Below, piece by piece: positions 30,565-39,047 of a stretch of 39,052 nucleotides of DNA (its first letter is position 1; every line of letters begins with the position of its first letter). Below the pieces are notes generated by a model. That model was given only the letters and a program-made list of their open reading frames with translations. It was not told the origin of the DNA and ran no database searches. Source of the DNA: Bacteroidetes bacterium SB0662_bin_6 (GTDB taxonomy: Bacteria; Bacteroidota; Rhodothermia; Rhodothermales; VXPQ01); assembly GCA_009839485.1 (NCBI GenBank), contig VXPQ01000020.1, forward strand, positions 1 through 39,052. Reading direction: 5' to 3'. The position numbers and the translations under genes were made by a program.

Positions 30565-31110
30565 ATGAAGCGCATGCTGCTTTACTACGGCGGGATTGGC
30601 GCCGCCATCATGATCGGCGTCAACCTGCTCGTACTGCTCATCACGGGCATCCCCGATGCGGAGGATTTCGCGATGGGCGAGGTCATCGGGTACTCGACGA
30701 TCGTGGCTGCCCTTGCCATTCCCATCTATCTCGGCGTCAGGGAGTACCGGGACAAGATGTCCGAGGGCAGCATTTCCTTCGGGAAAGCCTGGTTGGTCGG
30801 TCTCGTCATTACCGAGCTTCCCGCCCTTGCCTTCGCCGCCTACAACCTTCTCTATGTGAAAGTCATCGATCCCGATTTTACGCAGAAGTACATGGAGTAC
30901 CAGACGGAGTTGGCCCGCGCATCCATGACGGCGGAAGAATTTCAGGCATTCGAAGCCACGATGGGAGCCCAGAGCCCTCTCTTAACCAATATCGCCTTTC
31001 AAACGGTCGTGATGTATGTGACCGTGCTGCTGATCGGGATCGGGATTTCTCTCCTTCTGGCAATTTTTCTGAGGCGCAAGGCGCAATCGGAGGAAGGCGC
31101 ACTTACCTGA
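30565..31110 (+). CDS. DUF4199 membrane protein
   Basis: A 181-residue membrane protein with four hydrophobic segments (about 8-27, 41-58, 74-93, 145-168). The middle holds the family pattern GVREYRDKMSEGSISFGKAWLVGL, typical of DUF4199 proteins of Bacteroidota; function unknown. Start ATG 30565, chosen because upstream codons run into the MITE remnant. A decayed paralogue lies at 29029-29200. It ends with a charged tail RRKAQSEEGALT. The 99 bp to the convergent oxidoreductase hold no clear terminator. Confidence 0.82.
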   Translation: MKRMLLYYGGIGAAIMIGVNLLVLLITGIPDAEDFAMGEVIGYSTIVAALAIPIYLGVREYRDKMSEGSISFGKAWLVGLVITELPALAFAAYNLLYVKVIDPDFTQKYMEYQTELARASMTAEEFQAFEATMGAQSPLLTNIAFQTVVMYVTVLLIGIGISLLLAIFLRRKAQSEEGALT

Positions 31111-31209
31111 TCTTCCCTCTCGTTTTTCCCCTGGCGATTTTTCGAGGCGCAAGACGAAGGCGCCGCCGCCACAGGCATCCCCTCGCAATCGCGTGCAGGA
31201 CAGTCGATA

Positions 31210-32907
31210 TTACCTTGCCCTGCGCGCAGGGTCCGGCCAGCGAATTTCAACGCCCTGTCGTCGCAGGGACTGTTGAAAATCTTCCAGCAATTGCGGGTTG
31301 GCGCGTACTTGCCGGGGTACGTGATCCCCGTGCTTGCAGAATGCCGCCAGTTGGCCCACGGCTTCCCCGATATTCCACTCCACGGGATGCAGGCGATAGC
31401 ACCCGTTCGTAATGTGCGTCGTCCCGATGTTCTTGGCGGCGGGCAGCAGGTTCTCCATGCGCACGGGAAGCAGGGCGCCCAGAGGAATTTCAAAGGGCAG
31501 CGAACCGATGTCGATGTAATTGTCCCCGCCGGTGGACGGATGCAGGTCGATGCGGTAACTGCCGATCCCTACGGAGTCCGGGAAAGCCGCGGCGGTAACT
31601 TCTCCTTGCGGCAAGCCTGTCTCCGCCATGCGCGCCTCCAGCCCCACATGCTGTTCGAGCACGGTGAATTCGGCCCGGATGCGCCGGGCCTCCCGGATGT
31701 AAGGCCGTTTCGCCAACCCGTGCCGCGTACCCGTCAGATCGCCGCGCAGTCGTAGTCCGGGCCAGCCTTCGCCTCCATCGGGTCGGGGGGCTTCCGTTTG
31801 CAACCAGTAGAAGAGGGACCGGCTCAAACCCAGCGCCCCGTCGAGATGCCGGGCTTTTTCCGCCTCGCCGACATCCACGAAATTGCCGAGGAGGTAATCG
31901 TTCTGCGGCCAGTTGACCAGGGTGATGCCGCCCGGGTACGTTCCCGGCGCGAAGTTGGCCGGGTCAATGAGGCGCCGGTAGGTCCACCACCCCCCGTCGT
32001 TCGTCCGCGGGTCGAACGGCAGCGTGCGGGGTTCGAGCGTGATCGGATGGCTGTAGGTGAAACTCAGCAAGGGGCCGGGCCAGGGGGGAGCGAGGTCGGG
32101 TACGTAATCGCGCCAGAATGCGTACTCCGCCGGCCGTTCGATGACGTGATTTTCTCCATCCACATGCTCCATGGCGAAGCACCAGGTGGCCGCTTGCATA
32201 TTCTGCGGCTGCGGCTCGGCGGGCGCATGCGGCTCGCCGGTCTGATCCATCGATTCCGCGCCGGTAACGTACTCGACGCCGGCCAGCGGGAGCACATCTC
32301 CCGGTTCCGTGGCGTCGATAAAGAAGGGGGCGGTCAACTCGGTTTCGTTTCCCGTGCGTTCGTCGCGCACGCGCACGGATTCGATGCGGTCGCCCGTCAC
32401 GCCCGCCGAAATGCACACATGCTCCAGCAATACGGTAAGCTGCCCATTGCTTACATACCGGGCCAGCATTTCTTCCAGCACTGCCAGCGCGACGCGCGGT
32501 TCGTGGCAGATGCGCGAAACCCCGCAGTTTCCCGGGTTGAACGGGTCCGAGGCGTCCCCGGCAAGCGGATACGTCCCGCGGTAAAAGGCCCGCACCCGCC
32601 GCCGGAAATCGAGGTACGAAGCGGGTGCTCCGAACTGTTCGATCCACGGGTGTTCATCAGGAGGAACCGCCTGCTGAGTCAATTGCCCGCCAATCCAGTC
32701 CGTTTCTTCGGTCAGAATAACCCGGGATCCGCTGCGCAAGGCGCCCAGCGCTGCTGCAACGCCGCCTGTGCCGCCGCCAATGATCACTACATCGGCGTGT
32801 CGCTCGCGGGCCGGGGGATACGGACCGTCGAACAGGGCATGGCGCGCGCCCAGTGTCCCGACCCCGGCGACCGCAGCCAGATTGCAAAGAAAATTCCTGC
32901 GATTCAT
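31210..32907 (-). CDS. FAD-dependent oxidoreductase, exported
   Basis: A 565-residue FAD_oxidored-type protein. It begins [17 protein letters not shown], a Tat-like signal (RRNF), then the dinucleotide-binding [21 protein letters not shown] (GGGTGG about 44-49), [27 protein letters not shown], and the C-terminal [32 protein letters not shown]. The family is frequent in sugar- and sulfatase-rich bacteria, and members are presumed to oxidise or dehydrate sugar-like substrates, but the substrate is unknown. ATG 32907 is chosen for the Tat signal; a TTG at 32922 is possible. It diverges from the DUF5686 gene across 105 bp. Confidence 0.88.
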   Translation of the reverse strand: MNRRNFLCNLAAVAGVGTLGARHALFDGPYPPARERHADVVIIGGGTGGVAAALGALRSGSRVILTEETDWIGGQLTQQAVPPDEHPWIEQFGAPASYLDFRRRVRAFYRGTYPLAGDASDPFNPGNCGVSRICHEPRVALAVLEEMLARYVSNGQLTVLLEHVCISAGVTGDRIESVRVRDERTGNETELTAPFFIDATEPGDVLPLAGVEYVTGAESMDQTGEPHAPAEPQPQNMQAATWCFAMEHVDGENHVIERPAEYAFWRDYVPDLAPPWPGPLLSFTYSHPITLEPRTLPFDPRTNDGGWWTYRRLIDPANFAPGTYPGGITLVNWPQNDYLLGNFVDVGEAEKARHLDGALGLSRSLFYWLQTEAPRPDGGEGWPGLRLRGDLTGTRHGLAKRPYIREARRIRAEFTVLEQHVGLEARMAETGLPQGEVTAAAFPDSVGIGSYRIDLHPSTGGDNYIDIGSLPFEIPLGALLPVRMENLLPAAKNIGTTHITNGCYRLHPVEWNIGEAVGQLAAFCKHGDHVPRQVRANPQLLEDFQQSLRRQGVEIRWPDPARRAR

Positions 32908-33012
32908 CGAATCGGCAACCAATATCCTTCAAACAGGGATAAAAACCCTCTCGGATGACCCTGCCGTCCATGATACGAACCACGCCGGTGTTTCGTTAAC
33001 GTATTTTGTTGC

Positions 33013-35406
33013 ATGGTTTACAGTGTGATCCGATACATCCCCTATATCTTCCTGCTCTCGACCGGCGTCGCCTGGACGGCTGCCGCGCAGGTGCGCATCG
33101 GGGGAACTGTTCTGGACGGACAAACCGGTAGCCTCCTGTCCGGCGCGCATGTGTTCACGGAAGACATGGCGCAGGGCGCCATTACGAATGCGGAGGGGCG
33201 TTTCGTCCTCGAATTGTCTGCGCTTCCTGAAGCTATCGTCGTCCAGCACCTCGGGTATGCTCCTCGTGTATTCCCGGTGCCCCCGGAAGCCCCGGAATCG
33301 CTTGTCATCCGGCTGACCCCTATTGTGATTCCGCTGGAGGAGGTGCTCGTGTCCGGCGAGGGTTTTGCGTCCAGCCTGATGGAGCAGGTGATCCGCCGCA
33401 AACAGCGCATGTTCGCGGACATATCGTCGCTTCGCATGGTGGGCCAGACCCGGCTCATACTCGAAGACGACGAACGCATCGTTCATCTCGGCGATACCGC
33501 ATTCGACCTGCTGTGGCTTTATGGCGAGACCGAACCAACGGACCGCACGCATCATACCTACCGCGCCGAGGTGAGCGCCGTAAGCCGAACCGGTGCGTGG
33601 GACGAGGAACTTCCCCTGCCCGCTCCGCACGACGTGGCGAACCTGTACGAGGACTTCGTGACCGTTCAGGGGCAGCGGATGATCGGGCCCACCCATCCCG
33701 ACGCACTGGAACACTATGTCTTCCGGGTGGCTGCGGAGCGTACGCTCGGCGACCGCACGATCTATGATCTGAACGTTTCCCCCATCGGCGAAGAGGAGGC
33801 TGCGTTTATAGGCCAGATTTCCGTGATGGACGAGGAGTTCGTTCTGCTGGAAGCGCGCCTTTTCCCGGCGCGGCACGTGGTTTTTCCCGCTCCGACATCC
33901 GGCTGGAATGTCCGGTACGTGCAGCATTTCCGGGAGGTGACCGACGGATTCTGGGCCCCTGTCCATCTCGACATGGAGGGGACGCTCCGCGCCGCTGTCG
34001 GTATGCAGCGTCTGCGTACGGTGAGGTTCAGCCGGCGCACCCTGCTGGCGGGGCACACCGCCAACATTCCGGAAGAGCAGCTTGCATCGGTAACCACGCC
34101 CTGGTCCGACCCGGATTTTCGATACGGGCAGGTGCTGATGCCGATGACCGCGCGCGAACTGGACGCGGTCGCGGATCTTCGCGCCGCCAACCTGACATTG
34201 AGCGAAGCGTTTCCTCCCGAACGGCGGGCGGGGCGTTTTATCGGTTTTCTGGATCCGGAGATTCCTGGCCAACTGCAATGGCCCGTGGTCATGGGATACC
34301 GGTTCAAATTCCGGTATAACCGGGTGGATGGCCTGTTGAGCAGCGTAGGGAACGAACTGGACCTGTTTTCCGGCATCCGTATGTCGTGGCGTCTCGGTCA
34401 GGCGACCGGACTCGAGCAGACCCGGTCCTATGTTTCCCTGGCGAGACCGCTTGGCGAACAGTTTCTTTTTCGTATTTCGCGTGAACGGGATGTTGCTTCA
34501 CAGGGCGCCTGGTCCGGACACAGCGAGGCGCTCGCTTCAGTGCAAGCGGCGCTCGGCGGACAGGATTACTTCGATTATTTCCGACGGACCCGGTACGGAG
34601 CCGGCATGGAAGCGAGATGGCGGGGACTGCATTTCACCGCCGGCGTCGAGCAGGAAAAGGCAGAATCAATAGACCGGCAGGTGGCCCGTTCCTGGCCGTA
34701 CGCACAGACCTTTCGGGCCAATCCGCCCGTTCGGGACGGTACGTTCCGGTCGGTGTATGCTACTCTTGCGTTGCCTCGCCGCGCAACCCGAACCATCCGG
34801 TCCGCTGTGCTTCGCGTCGAGCACGGTTCGCCGCAGCGGCTTGCGGGCAATGCGGCATTCACCTTGCTGGGAGGCCATATCGACCTTGCGCAACCCACCC
34901 TGCACAGGCATCGCCCGACGCCCGCGGGCCTGCATATCCGCCTGCAAGGCGGTACGTCCTTCGGCGATCTTCCGCCGCAGCGGGCCGTGCTGCTCGATAC
35001 CGGCCTCGAACTTTTCGACGGCCTCCGGCTGAACCGGCATCATGCCTTCCGTTCCCTGCACGGACGGCCGTTGCAAGGAGCGCGGTACGCCGCCGTCTTC
35101 TGGCGACACGACTTCACGACGCTCCCGTTCGAATGGGTCCGGCTGTGGCCGCTTGTCCGCCTGCGCATGGGGATTACCCTGTTCGGGGCCCACGGGCGTG
35201 TCCGGGGACAGCCTGCCGCGCCTCCTGACGAAGGGTTTTCCTGCATCCCCCCGGGGTATTGCGGGGATAATTCCCTCCACGAGGTCGGAGTTTCCCTGAC
35301 CCGGATCGGCGGCACGCCGTTCCGCATGGACATCACCCGTCGCCTCGGGGATTTCGGGGATATTCCCGGTTCCCGCGTGGTGCTGGGGTTCGGGGTGGAG
35401 TTGTGA
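33013..35406 (+). CDS. DUF5686 outer-membrane protein with CarboxypepD-like domain
   Basis: A 797-residue outer-membrane protein. Order: signal peptide (1-25, AAAQ), a carboxypeptidase-like regulatory beta-sandwich (about 28-100, GTVLDGQTGSLLSGAHVFTED and NAEGRFVLEL), then the DUF5686 region with an N-terminal soluble part and a C-terminal barrel. The family is common in Bacteroidota and of unknown function; a TonB-independent envelope role is likely as no plug domain is seen. It faces the TonB gene tail to tail. Parts of its 3' half recur downstream: 35001-35142 at 38010-38151, and 35301-35331 at 36341-36371. Confidence 0.82.
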   Translation: MVYSVIRYIPYIFLLSTGVAWTAAAQVRIGGTVLDGQTGSLLSGAHVFTEDMAQGAITNAEGRFVLELSALPEAIVVQHLGYAPRVFPVPPEAPESLVIRLTPIVIPLEEVLVSGEGFASSLMEQVIRRKQRMFADISSLRMVGQTRLILEDDERIVHLGDTAFDLLWLYGETEPTDRTHHTYRAEVSAVSRTGAWDEELPLPAPHDVANLYEDFVTVQGQRMIGPTHPDALEHYVFRVAAERTLGDRTIYDLNVSPIGEEEAAFIGQISVMDEEFVLLEARLFPARHVVFPAPTSGWNVRYVQHFREVTDGFWAPVHLDMEGTLRAAVGMQRLRTVRFSRRTLLAGHTANIPEEQLASVTTPWSDPDFRYGQVLMPMTARELDAVADLRAANLTLSEAFPPERRAGRFIGFLDPEIPGQLQWPVVMGYRFKFRYNRVDGLLSSVGNELDLFSGIRMSWRLGQATGLEQTRSYVSLARPLGEQFLFRISRERDVASQGAWSGHSEALASVQAALGGQDYFDYFRRTRYGAGMEARWRGLHFTAGVEQEKAESIDRQVARSWPYAQTFRANPPVRDGTFRSVYATLALPRRATRTIRSAVLRVEHGSPQRLAGNAAFTLLGGHIDLAQPTLHRHRPTPAGLHIRLQGGTSFGDLPPQRAVLLDTGLELFDGLRLNRHHAFRSLHGRPLQGARYAAVFWRHDFTTLPFEWVRLWPLVRLRMGITLFGAHGRVRGQPAAPPDEGFSCIPPGYCGDNSLHEVGVSLTRIGGTPFRMDITRRLGDFGDIPGSRVVLGFGVEL

Positions 35407-35576
35407 GGGGGAGATAAGGATGGTGAGGGGTATTGTTCAAAAGCCGTGCCTGGGAGAAATCCGCTGCTTTGCTGCGTACGGATCTTGCCGTAGCGCCTCC
35501 AGGGTGTACGTACGCTGGACAAGCGCGTAAAACGATACCCGTGGACATTTCTCCCGGGCGCCGCGCACTCTGCCGT

Positions 35577-36242
35577 TTATTGCAGCTTGAAGTTAATTGG
35601 CAGCGACATCCGCACCGGGACGGCCCTGCCCCGCTGCTTGCCGGGCGTAAACTTTGCCTGGCTCACGACGCGGATGGCTTCTTCGTCGCAACCGGCGCCA
35701 ATGCCATAGCCCGGTTTTACCACCACATCCTGTACGTTGCCCTGTTCGTTGACGACGAATTGCACGGTTACGCGCCCTTCCACGCCGGCCCTGCGGGCGA
35801 TCTCGGGATATTTCACTTCACTGACTATAGAGGCGTAACCTCCAATCAACTCGGGCATCTGTTCCACGATCAGGAATATCTCAGGCTCGTCTTCCTCTTC
35901 TTCCTCCGGGGCTGGGGGCGGAGGAAGGGCGGCCGCAGGGGCGTCAAGGTCCAGCGAAGCATCGAGGTCGAGGATATCGTCCTCGAGGATTTCATCGTTC
36001 GGCACCTCTACGGGTACGGGCGGTTTCGGCGGCGGAGGGGGTTCTTCTATTTGCTGCGTCTGCTGGATTTCTTCCATGGTGATCTGCTCCTGTTCCGGAA
36101 GCACGATCTCGAAATCGCTCTTGTTGGACCAGTCGGCGCGGAAGGCAACGATAAGAACACCCAGCGTGACGATCAGGCCCATCTCCATATACAGTGTGTA
36201 CTTGTTCTTCAGGTTGAACCTGTCTTCCTTGTGCAAAGCCAT
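35577..36242 (-). CDS. TonB energy transducer
   Basis: A 221-residue TonB-family protein linking the proton-motive force to outer-membrane receptors. There is one N-terminal transmembrane helix (about 17-34), an acidic and proline-rich periplasmic spacer (PPPPPKPPVPVEVP near 68-83, PPPPAPEEEEEDEPE near 106-120), and the C-terminal TonB domain (about 130-221) with YPEIARRAGVEGRVTVQFVV and the final VRMSLPINFKLQ. ExbB/ExbD are not in the window. The gene lies close to the DUF5686 gene, and the thioredoxin-linked receptor at 10.1 kb is a possible client. Confidence 0.95.
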   Translation of the reverse strand: MALHKEDRFNLKNKYTLYMEMGLIVTLGVLIVAFRADWSNKSDFEIVLPEQEQITMEEIQQTQQIEEPPPPPKPPVPVEVPNDEILEDDILDLDASLDLDAPAAALPPPPAPEEEEEDEPEIFLIVEQMPELIGGYASIVSEVKYPEIARRAGVEGRVTVQFVVNEQGNVQDVVVKPGYGIGAGCDEEAIRVVSQAKFTPGKQRGRAVPVRMSLPINFKLQ

Positions 36243-36340
36243 GTCGATGTCCCGGATAGTTTGAAGTACGGATCAGGGGGTCGGAAAGATTAGGACATTA
36301 TATACCAAAGTTGCAAGGGTGACTATTTCCGAGATTTGTG

Positions 36341-36371
36341 CCGGATCGGCGGCATGCCGCTCCGCATGGAC
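36341..36371 (+). pseudogene. Short fragment of the DUF5686 gene (fragment a)
   Basis: 31 nt match 35301-35331 of the DUF5686 gene with two changes (CCGGATCGGCGGCATGCC against ...GGCACGCC). Both flanks diverge. It is preceded by ATTTCCGAGATTT (36325-36337), which recurs at 37774-37786, and lies in a 506-bp gene-free stretch (36243-36748). That stretch also contains the 76-nt repeat and otherwise shows nothing coding. Confidence 0.55.
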
Positions 36372-36439
36372 CACGGCTTGCGTTGGGGATGTCTCTCTCC
36401 TTGGACAGGACTGTGATCTGGCTCGTTTTGAGACAATCG

Positions 36440-36515
36440 ATTATTCAAGAATTTTTTCAAGATATCTGAAAAACGTGATAGGACCTCCAATGCCTAACCT
36501 TAGGGTGCGTTTTGA
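36440..36515 (+). repeat. 76-nt repeat, copy 1
   Basis: A 76-nt segment from ATTATTCAAGAA to GGGTGCGTTTTGA recurs at 38171-38246 with about a dozen differences. Both copies lie shortly after a fragment of the DUF5686 gene and upstream of AT-rich secreted-protein genes. Both are followed at some distance by CCATGGAG and an ATG. Downstream of this copy the ATG opens only MNNKPP. Confidence 0.7.
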
Positions 36516-36748
36516 GCGTGGCCCGGTTCGACCGGGGTTTCCAGGCTCGTTGGAGACAACCCAAACCATGGAGGAAAAAATGAACAACAAACCGCCCTAA
36601 TAAGCTGCTTTGTTTTTTCGCCTCGAGGTCGTCGCGGTGCCGTACTGGCCTCAGAGGTTTTAACACTGTCCGGACCGCCGGTTAGGTTTGGGGTGTTGTG
36701 CTTGGCTTCGGCTGGGTGTCGTGTCTGTTTCGTCTTTTTTGTTGACCC

Positions 36749-37189
36749 ATGAAATATTTCCTTCTTTCCTTCGTTATGGTTGGTGTTCTTTGCTTCCCTG
36801 GTGTGGATGATGCCATGGCACAGAATGCTTCAACGTACTGTCAATCGTATTCGGATGTTAGACCTAATCCCTGGTCTCAATCCCCGCGTGAGAGATGTGA
36901 AGCTGCCTGTAATGCAGGTAATTGTCCTAATGCTCCAGATTCCAATTCAGGGTCTAGTGGATCAGGGACTGCAGGAAGTAACCCTAACTATCCGAATTGT
37001 AGTTCTTGTGGAAAATGCGACAGCCATTTAGCGAATTATAATAGGTGTGTAAATGATCTTCGAGCAAGGTGTGGCTCAGGGGAGTATGATCACTGTACTT
37101 TCCGTGAAAGATCATATACTGAATGGGTGTGGACCCCTATTCCGATTCGCCGTAGGTATTATCAAGCTGATTGTATTTTTCAGTATTGA
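36749..37189 (+). CDS. Secreted cysteine-rich small protein, unknown
   Basis: A 146-residue protein matching nothing I recognise. The signal peptide MKYFLLSFVMVGVLCFPG...AMAQ is cleaved near 24-25. The mature part has about 11 cysteines, spaced as in disulfide-rich domains (RCEAACNAGNCPN, NCSSCGKC), a Gly/Ser linker (about 66-76) and a Trp/Arg/Tyr-rich C-terminus (WVWTPIPIRRRYYQ). It is much more AT-rich than the core genes around it, suggesting recent transfer. A lipoprotein gene follows 57 bp later with similar composition. An extracellular binding or effector role is only a guess. Confidence 0.75.
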   Translation: MKYFLLSFVMVGVLCFPGVDDAMAQNASTYCQSYSDVRPNPWSQSPRERCEAACNAGNCPNAPDSNSGSSGSGTAGSNPNYPNCSSCGKCDSHLANYNRCVNDLRARCGSGEYDHCTFRERSYTEWVWTPIPIRRRYYQADCIFQY

Positions 37190-37246
37190 TGGAGGTTCAA
37201 TACGAACTTCAATTCATCTTATTCTCCATCTTAACCTGAGGTTATC

Positions 37247-37636
37247 ATGAAACGGCTGCTTTCTCTTCGTCTATCTATCATCCTTCCTTTTGCCTCTGTT
37301 CTCTTTCTACTGTCTGCCTGTGATCAGGCTGATTCGTTGAATGGTCCTTCTCAAGAAGTTGAGGATCAGTTGAATGGTAAGATATCAGATCTTTCCATGC
37401 ATAATGGATCTAGATATGCGGTGTTATATCATACTCCTGATAATCTTGATGAGATCGCTAAGAATTCTTCCTGTAGAATTTGGAATGATGATGGTGATGT
37501 CATTATACGTGAACCTTGTGCTACTTTGCAGTTAGGAGGTGATGCTCCTTCTCGAGCTTATCTTGCTTTTGCAATTACTCTTGAGCACGAGTCTGGGTTT
37601 ACTGATTATGAGGCTACATGGAGTTTTGTTTGGTGA
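37247..37636 (+). CDS. Small lipoprotein, unknown
   Basis: A 129-residue lipoprotein with signal MKRLLSLRLSIILPFASVLFLLSAC (lipobox LSAC, Cys25). The mature part, about 105 residues, has two further cysteines and no family I can name (HNGSRYAVLYHTPDNLDEIAKNS). AT-rich like the preceding gene, from which it is separated by 57 bp; the two probably form an operon and may act together at the cell surface. A hairpin lies 66 bp after the stop. Confidence 0.75.
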   Translation: MKRLLSLRLSIILPFASVLFLLSACDQADSLNGPSQEVEDQLNGKISDLSMHNGSRYAVLYHTPDNLDEIAKNSSCRIWNDDGDVIIREPCATLQLGGDAPSRAYLAFAITLEHESGFTDYEATWSFVW

Positions 37637-37702
37637 TTCTTTATAAGCTCTTCCTTTTCGGTATCTCCTTCCGGAACGGATTTGCTCTCTGAGTGGAAAA
37701 TG

Positions 37703-37739
37703 GCGCCCATTTCGGCCCCGATCAGGCTGAAATGGGCGC
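37703..37739 (+). terminator. Strong hairpin after the lipoprotein gene
   Basis: A perfect 11-bp stem GCGCCCATTTC (37703-37713) / GAAATGGGCGC (37729-37739), extended inward by a G-T wobble and three G-C pairs, with a 7-nt loop. It probably ends the two-gene AT-rich unit; no T-run follows on the plus strand. From here to 38009 I see no intact gene; a minus-strand frame without a start (about 37785-38000) may be a remnant. Confidence 0.5.
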
Positions 37740-38009
37740 TCGCGTTTGCGATAGATCGTACCCCCTAACCCGGATTTCCGAGATTTACAGGCTCTGAGGG
37801 CCTTCCTTTTCGACGATTTCGAGCACGCCGCGCTCCATGCCTGTTAAGCCGCGGTACGAGCTCGTGATTTGTAGATGTTCGGGACGTGGCTTGGTTATTG
37901 ATCTCCCGGGTTCAGCTACCAGGATCCGCCAGCGCATCCAGTTAACAACGACATTCGGCTCCGGTAACGCGGGCCGTAGAAGACTTGTAAATCTCCGGAT
38001 TCCTCGAAT

Positions 38010-38151
38010 CGGCCTCGAACTTTTCGACGGTCTCCGGCTGAACCGGCATCATGCCTTCCGTTCCCTGCACGGCCGGCCGTTGCAAGGGGCGCGGCACGCC
38101 GCCGTCTTCTGGCGCCACGACTTCACGACGCTCCCGTTCGAATGGGTCCGG
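38010..38151 (+). pseudogene. 142-nt fragment of the DUF5686 gene (fragment b)
   Basis: Aligns without gaps to 35001-35142 with 5 differences in 142 nt (96.5% identity). Four of the five are synonymous in the DUF5686 frame and one changes Tyr to His. The fragment keeps the frame internally (LFDGLRLNRHHAFRSLHG) but lacks start, signal and barrel end. It was probably copied from a functional paralogue rather than decaying from the neighbouring gene. Confidence 0.85.
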
Positions 38152-38170
38152 TTCACTTCGAGGACAACAC

Positions 38171-38246
38171 ATTATTCAAGAAATTATTCAAGATTTTTGA
38201 AAAACAAAATAGAGCCTCCAATCGCTAACGTTAGGGTGCGTTTTGA
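38171..38246 (+). repeat. 76-nt repeat, copy 2
   Basis: The counterpart of 36440-36515, beginning 19 nt after DUF5686 fragment b. Downstream are CCATGGAG and the start of the deleted transposase at 38316, so the repeat could include the leader of that insertion sequence. Confidence 0.7.
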
Positions 38247-38315
38247 ATCGATAAATTTAGTTCTGGAGACTTTTATCTCGGGGATATGCGAACCGATAAC
38301 CATGGAGATCGCCGC

Positions 38316-38528
38316 ATGAAGATTCACAAGAATGCCCGATTGATGCCGAAAGGTCGAGAGATTCTGGTTTATCGCATCGTTAACGAGGGGCGTTGCGGCG
38401 AGCACCTACCCCGGTGGCTACACCAATACAACTGGCACAGACCACAACCACGCGCAAGCCTGAAATACCGAACACCCATACAATTCCTCAATATTCCCCT
38501 GAACAACGTGGTGGGTTTACACAGATAG
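38316..38528 (+). pseudogene. Internally deleted IS481-type transposase
   Basis: A 70-residue frame that joins the start of an IS481-family transposase (MKIHKNARLMPKGREILVYR, the normal N-terminus of the family) directly to its C-terminal end (LPRWLHQYNWHRP, then TPIQFLNIPLNNVVGLHR). The intact protein is usually over 300 residues; the DDE catalytic centre between is gone. The join, near NEGRCGEH, is in frame. No clear terminal inverted repeats are visible on either side. Not active as a transposase. Confidence 0.75.
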
Positions 38529-38546
38529 TTTAAAGGGCTGTACAAT
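38516..38546 (+). promoter_or_regulatory. Possible promoter for the last gene
   Basis: TTTACA (38516-38521) and TACAAT (38541-38546) are good hexamers but 19 bp apart. The -35 lies within the end of the transposase remnant and the -10 is 75 bp before the next ATG, so the insertion-sequence end may drive that gene. Confidence 0.35.
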
Positions 38547-38621
38547 ATATGCTTTGTGTCATGCGTTAGTAGTGTGCGGCTCTGCTTAGCTTGGACTCCC
38601 TTTTTCTTTTTGAAGTTTGTT

Positions 38622-39020
38622 ATGGGAAATCTTGTTCTATCCGTTATTTTGATCGTCGGGATAATTTCTATATTTCCCGGCTATGTCAGTGCTCAAAATA
38701 CGGATGTAAATCAATATATGAAATTTTCTATTGGCTGGGATGCTTCTAAAACTTCGGCTTTAGATTATGATGGGATGGATGTTGGTGGGGGCATTTCTTA
38801 CAGTGGTTTTTCTATGGGCGCAAATTATGACTTTGGTATTGGAATTAGTCCTCTTGTTCAAATATCTTATTATGGTGTAAAAGAACTCTTTTTGGGTGTT
38901 GATTCTGAGTCTAAAATATGGTATTTTATGGGAGGGATTCGTCTTCAGTCTCCCAGCTCTTCTGTCTATCTTAATATTCTTTCCGGATTAAATAGACAGG
39001 GAATTATATATTTAAGTTGA
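38622..39020 (+). CDS. Secreted or outer-membrane small protein, unknown
   Basis: A 132-residue protein with signal peptide MGNLVLSVILIVGIISIFPGYVSAQ, fixing the start at ATG 38622. The mature part has short alternating strands with glycine turns (YDGMDVGGGISYSGFSMGANYDFGIGI, IWYFMGGIRLQ), like a partial or small outer-membrane barrel. It ends in NRQGIIYLS without the usual terminal aromatic, so a shortened barrel is possible. Very AT-rich compared with the core, like the two genes at 36.7-37.6 kb. A terminator follows directly. Confidence 0.7.
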   Translation: MGNLVLSVILIVGIISIFPGYVSAQNTDVNQYMKFSIGWDASKTSALDYDGMDVGGGISYSGFSMGANYDFGIGISPLVQISYYGVKELFLGVDSESKIWYFMGGIRLQSPSSSVYLNILSGLNRQGIIYLS

Positions 39021-39022
39021 CA

Positions 39023-39047
39023 GCCGGGGTTTCCAGCCCGGTTTTTT
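39023..39047 (+). terminator. Rho-independent terminator
   Basis: CCGGG (39024-39028) pairs with CCCGG (39037-39041), closely followed by six T residues (39042-39047), 3 bp after the stop of the last gene. The clearest intrinsic terminator in the window. Confidence 0.75.

Noticed and set aside
35448-35559. A 13-bp inverted repeat (12 matches) with 86 nt between arms, between the DUF5686 and TonB genes
   Set aside because: The spacing is too wide for a terminator and there is a mismatch; no further support.
37785-38000. A minus-strand frame with protein-like sequence ending before 37785
   Set aside because: It has no start upstream of the DUF5686 fragment and matches no family I know; may be a gene remnant but cannot be supported.
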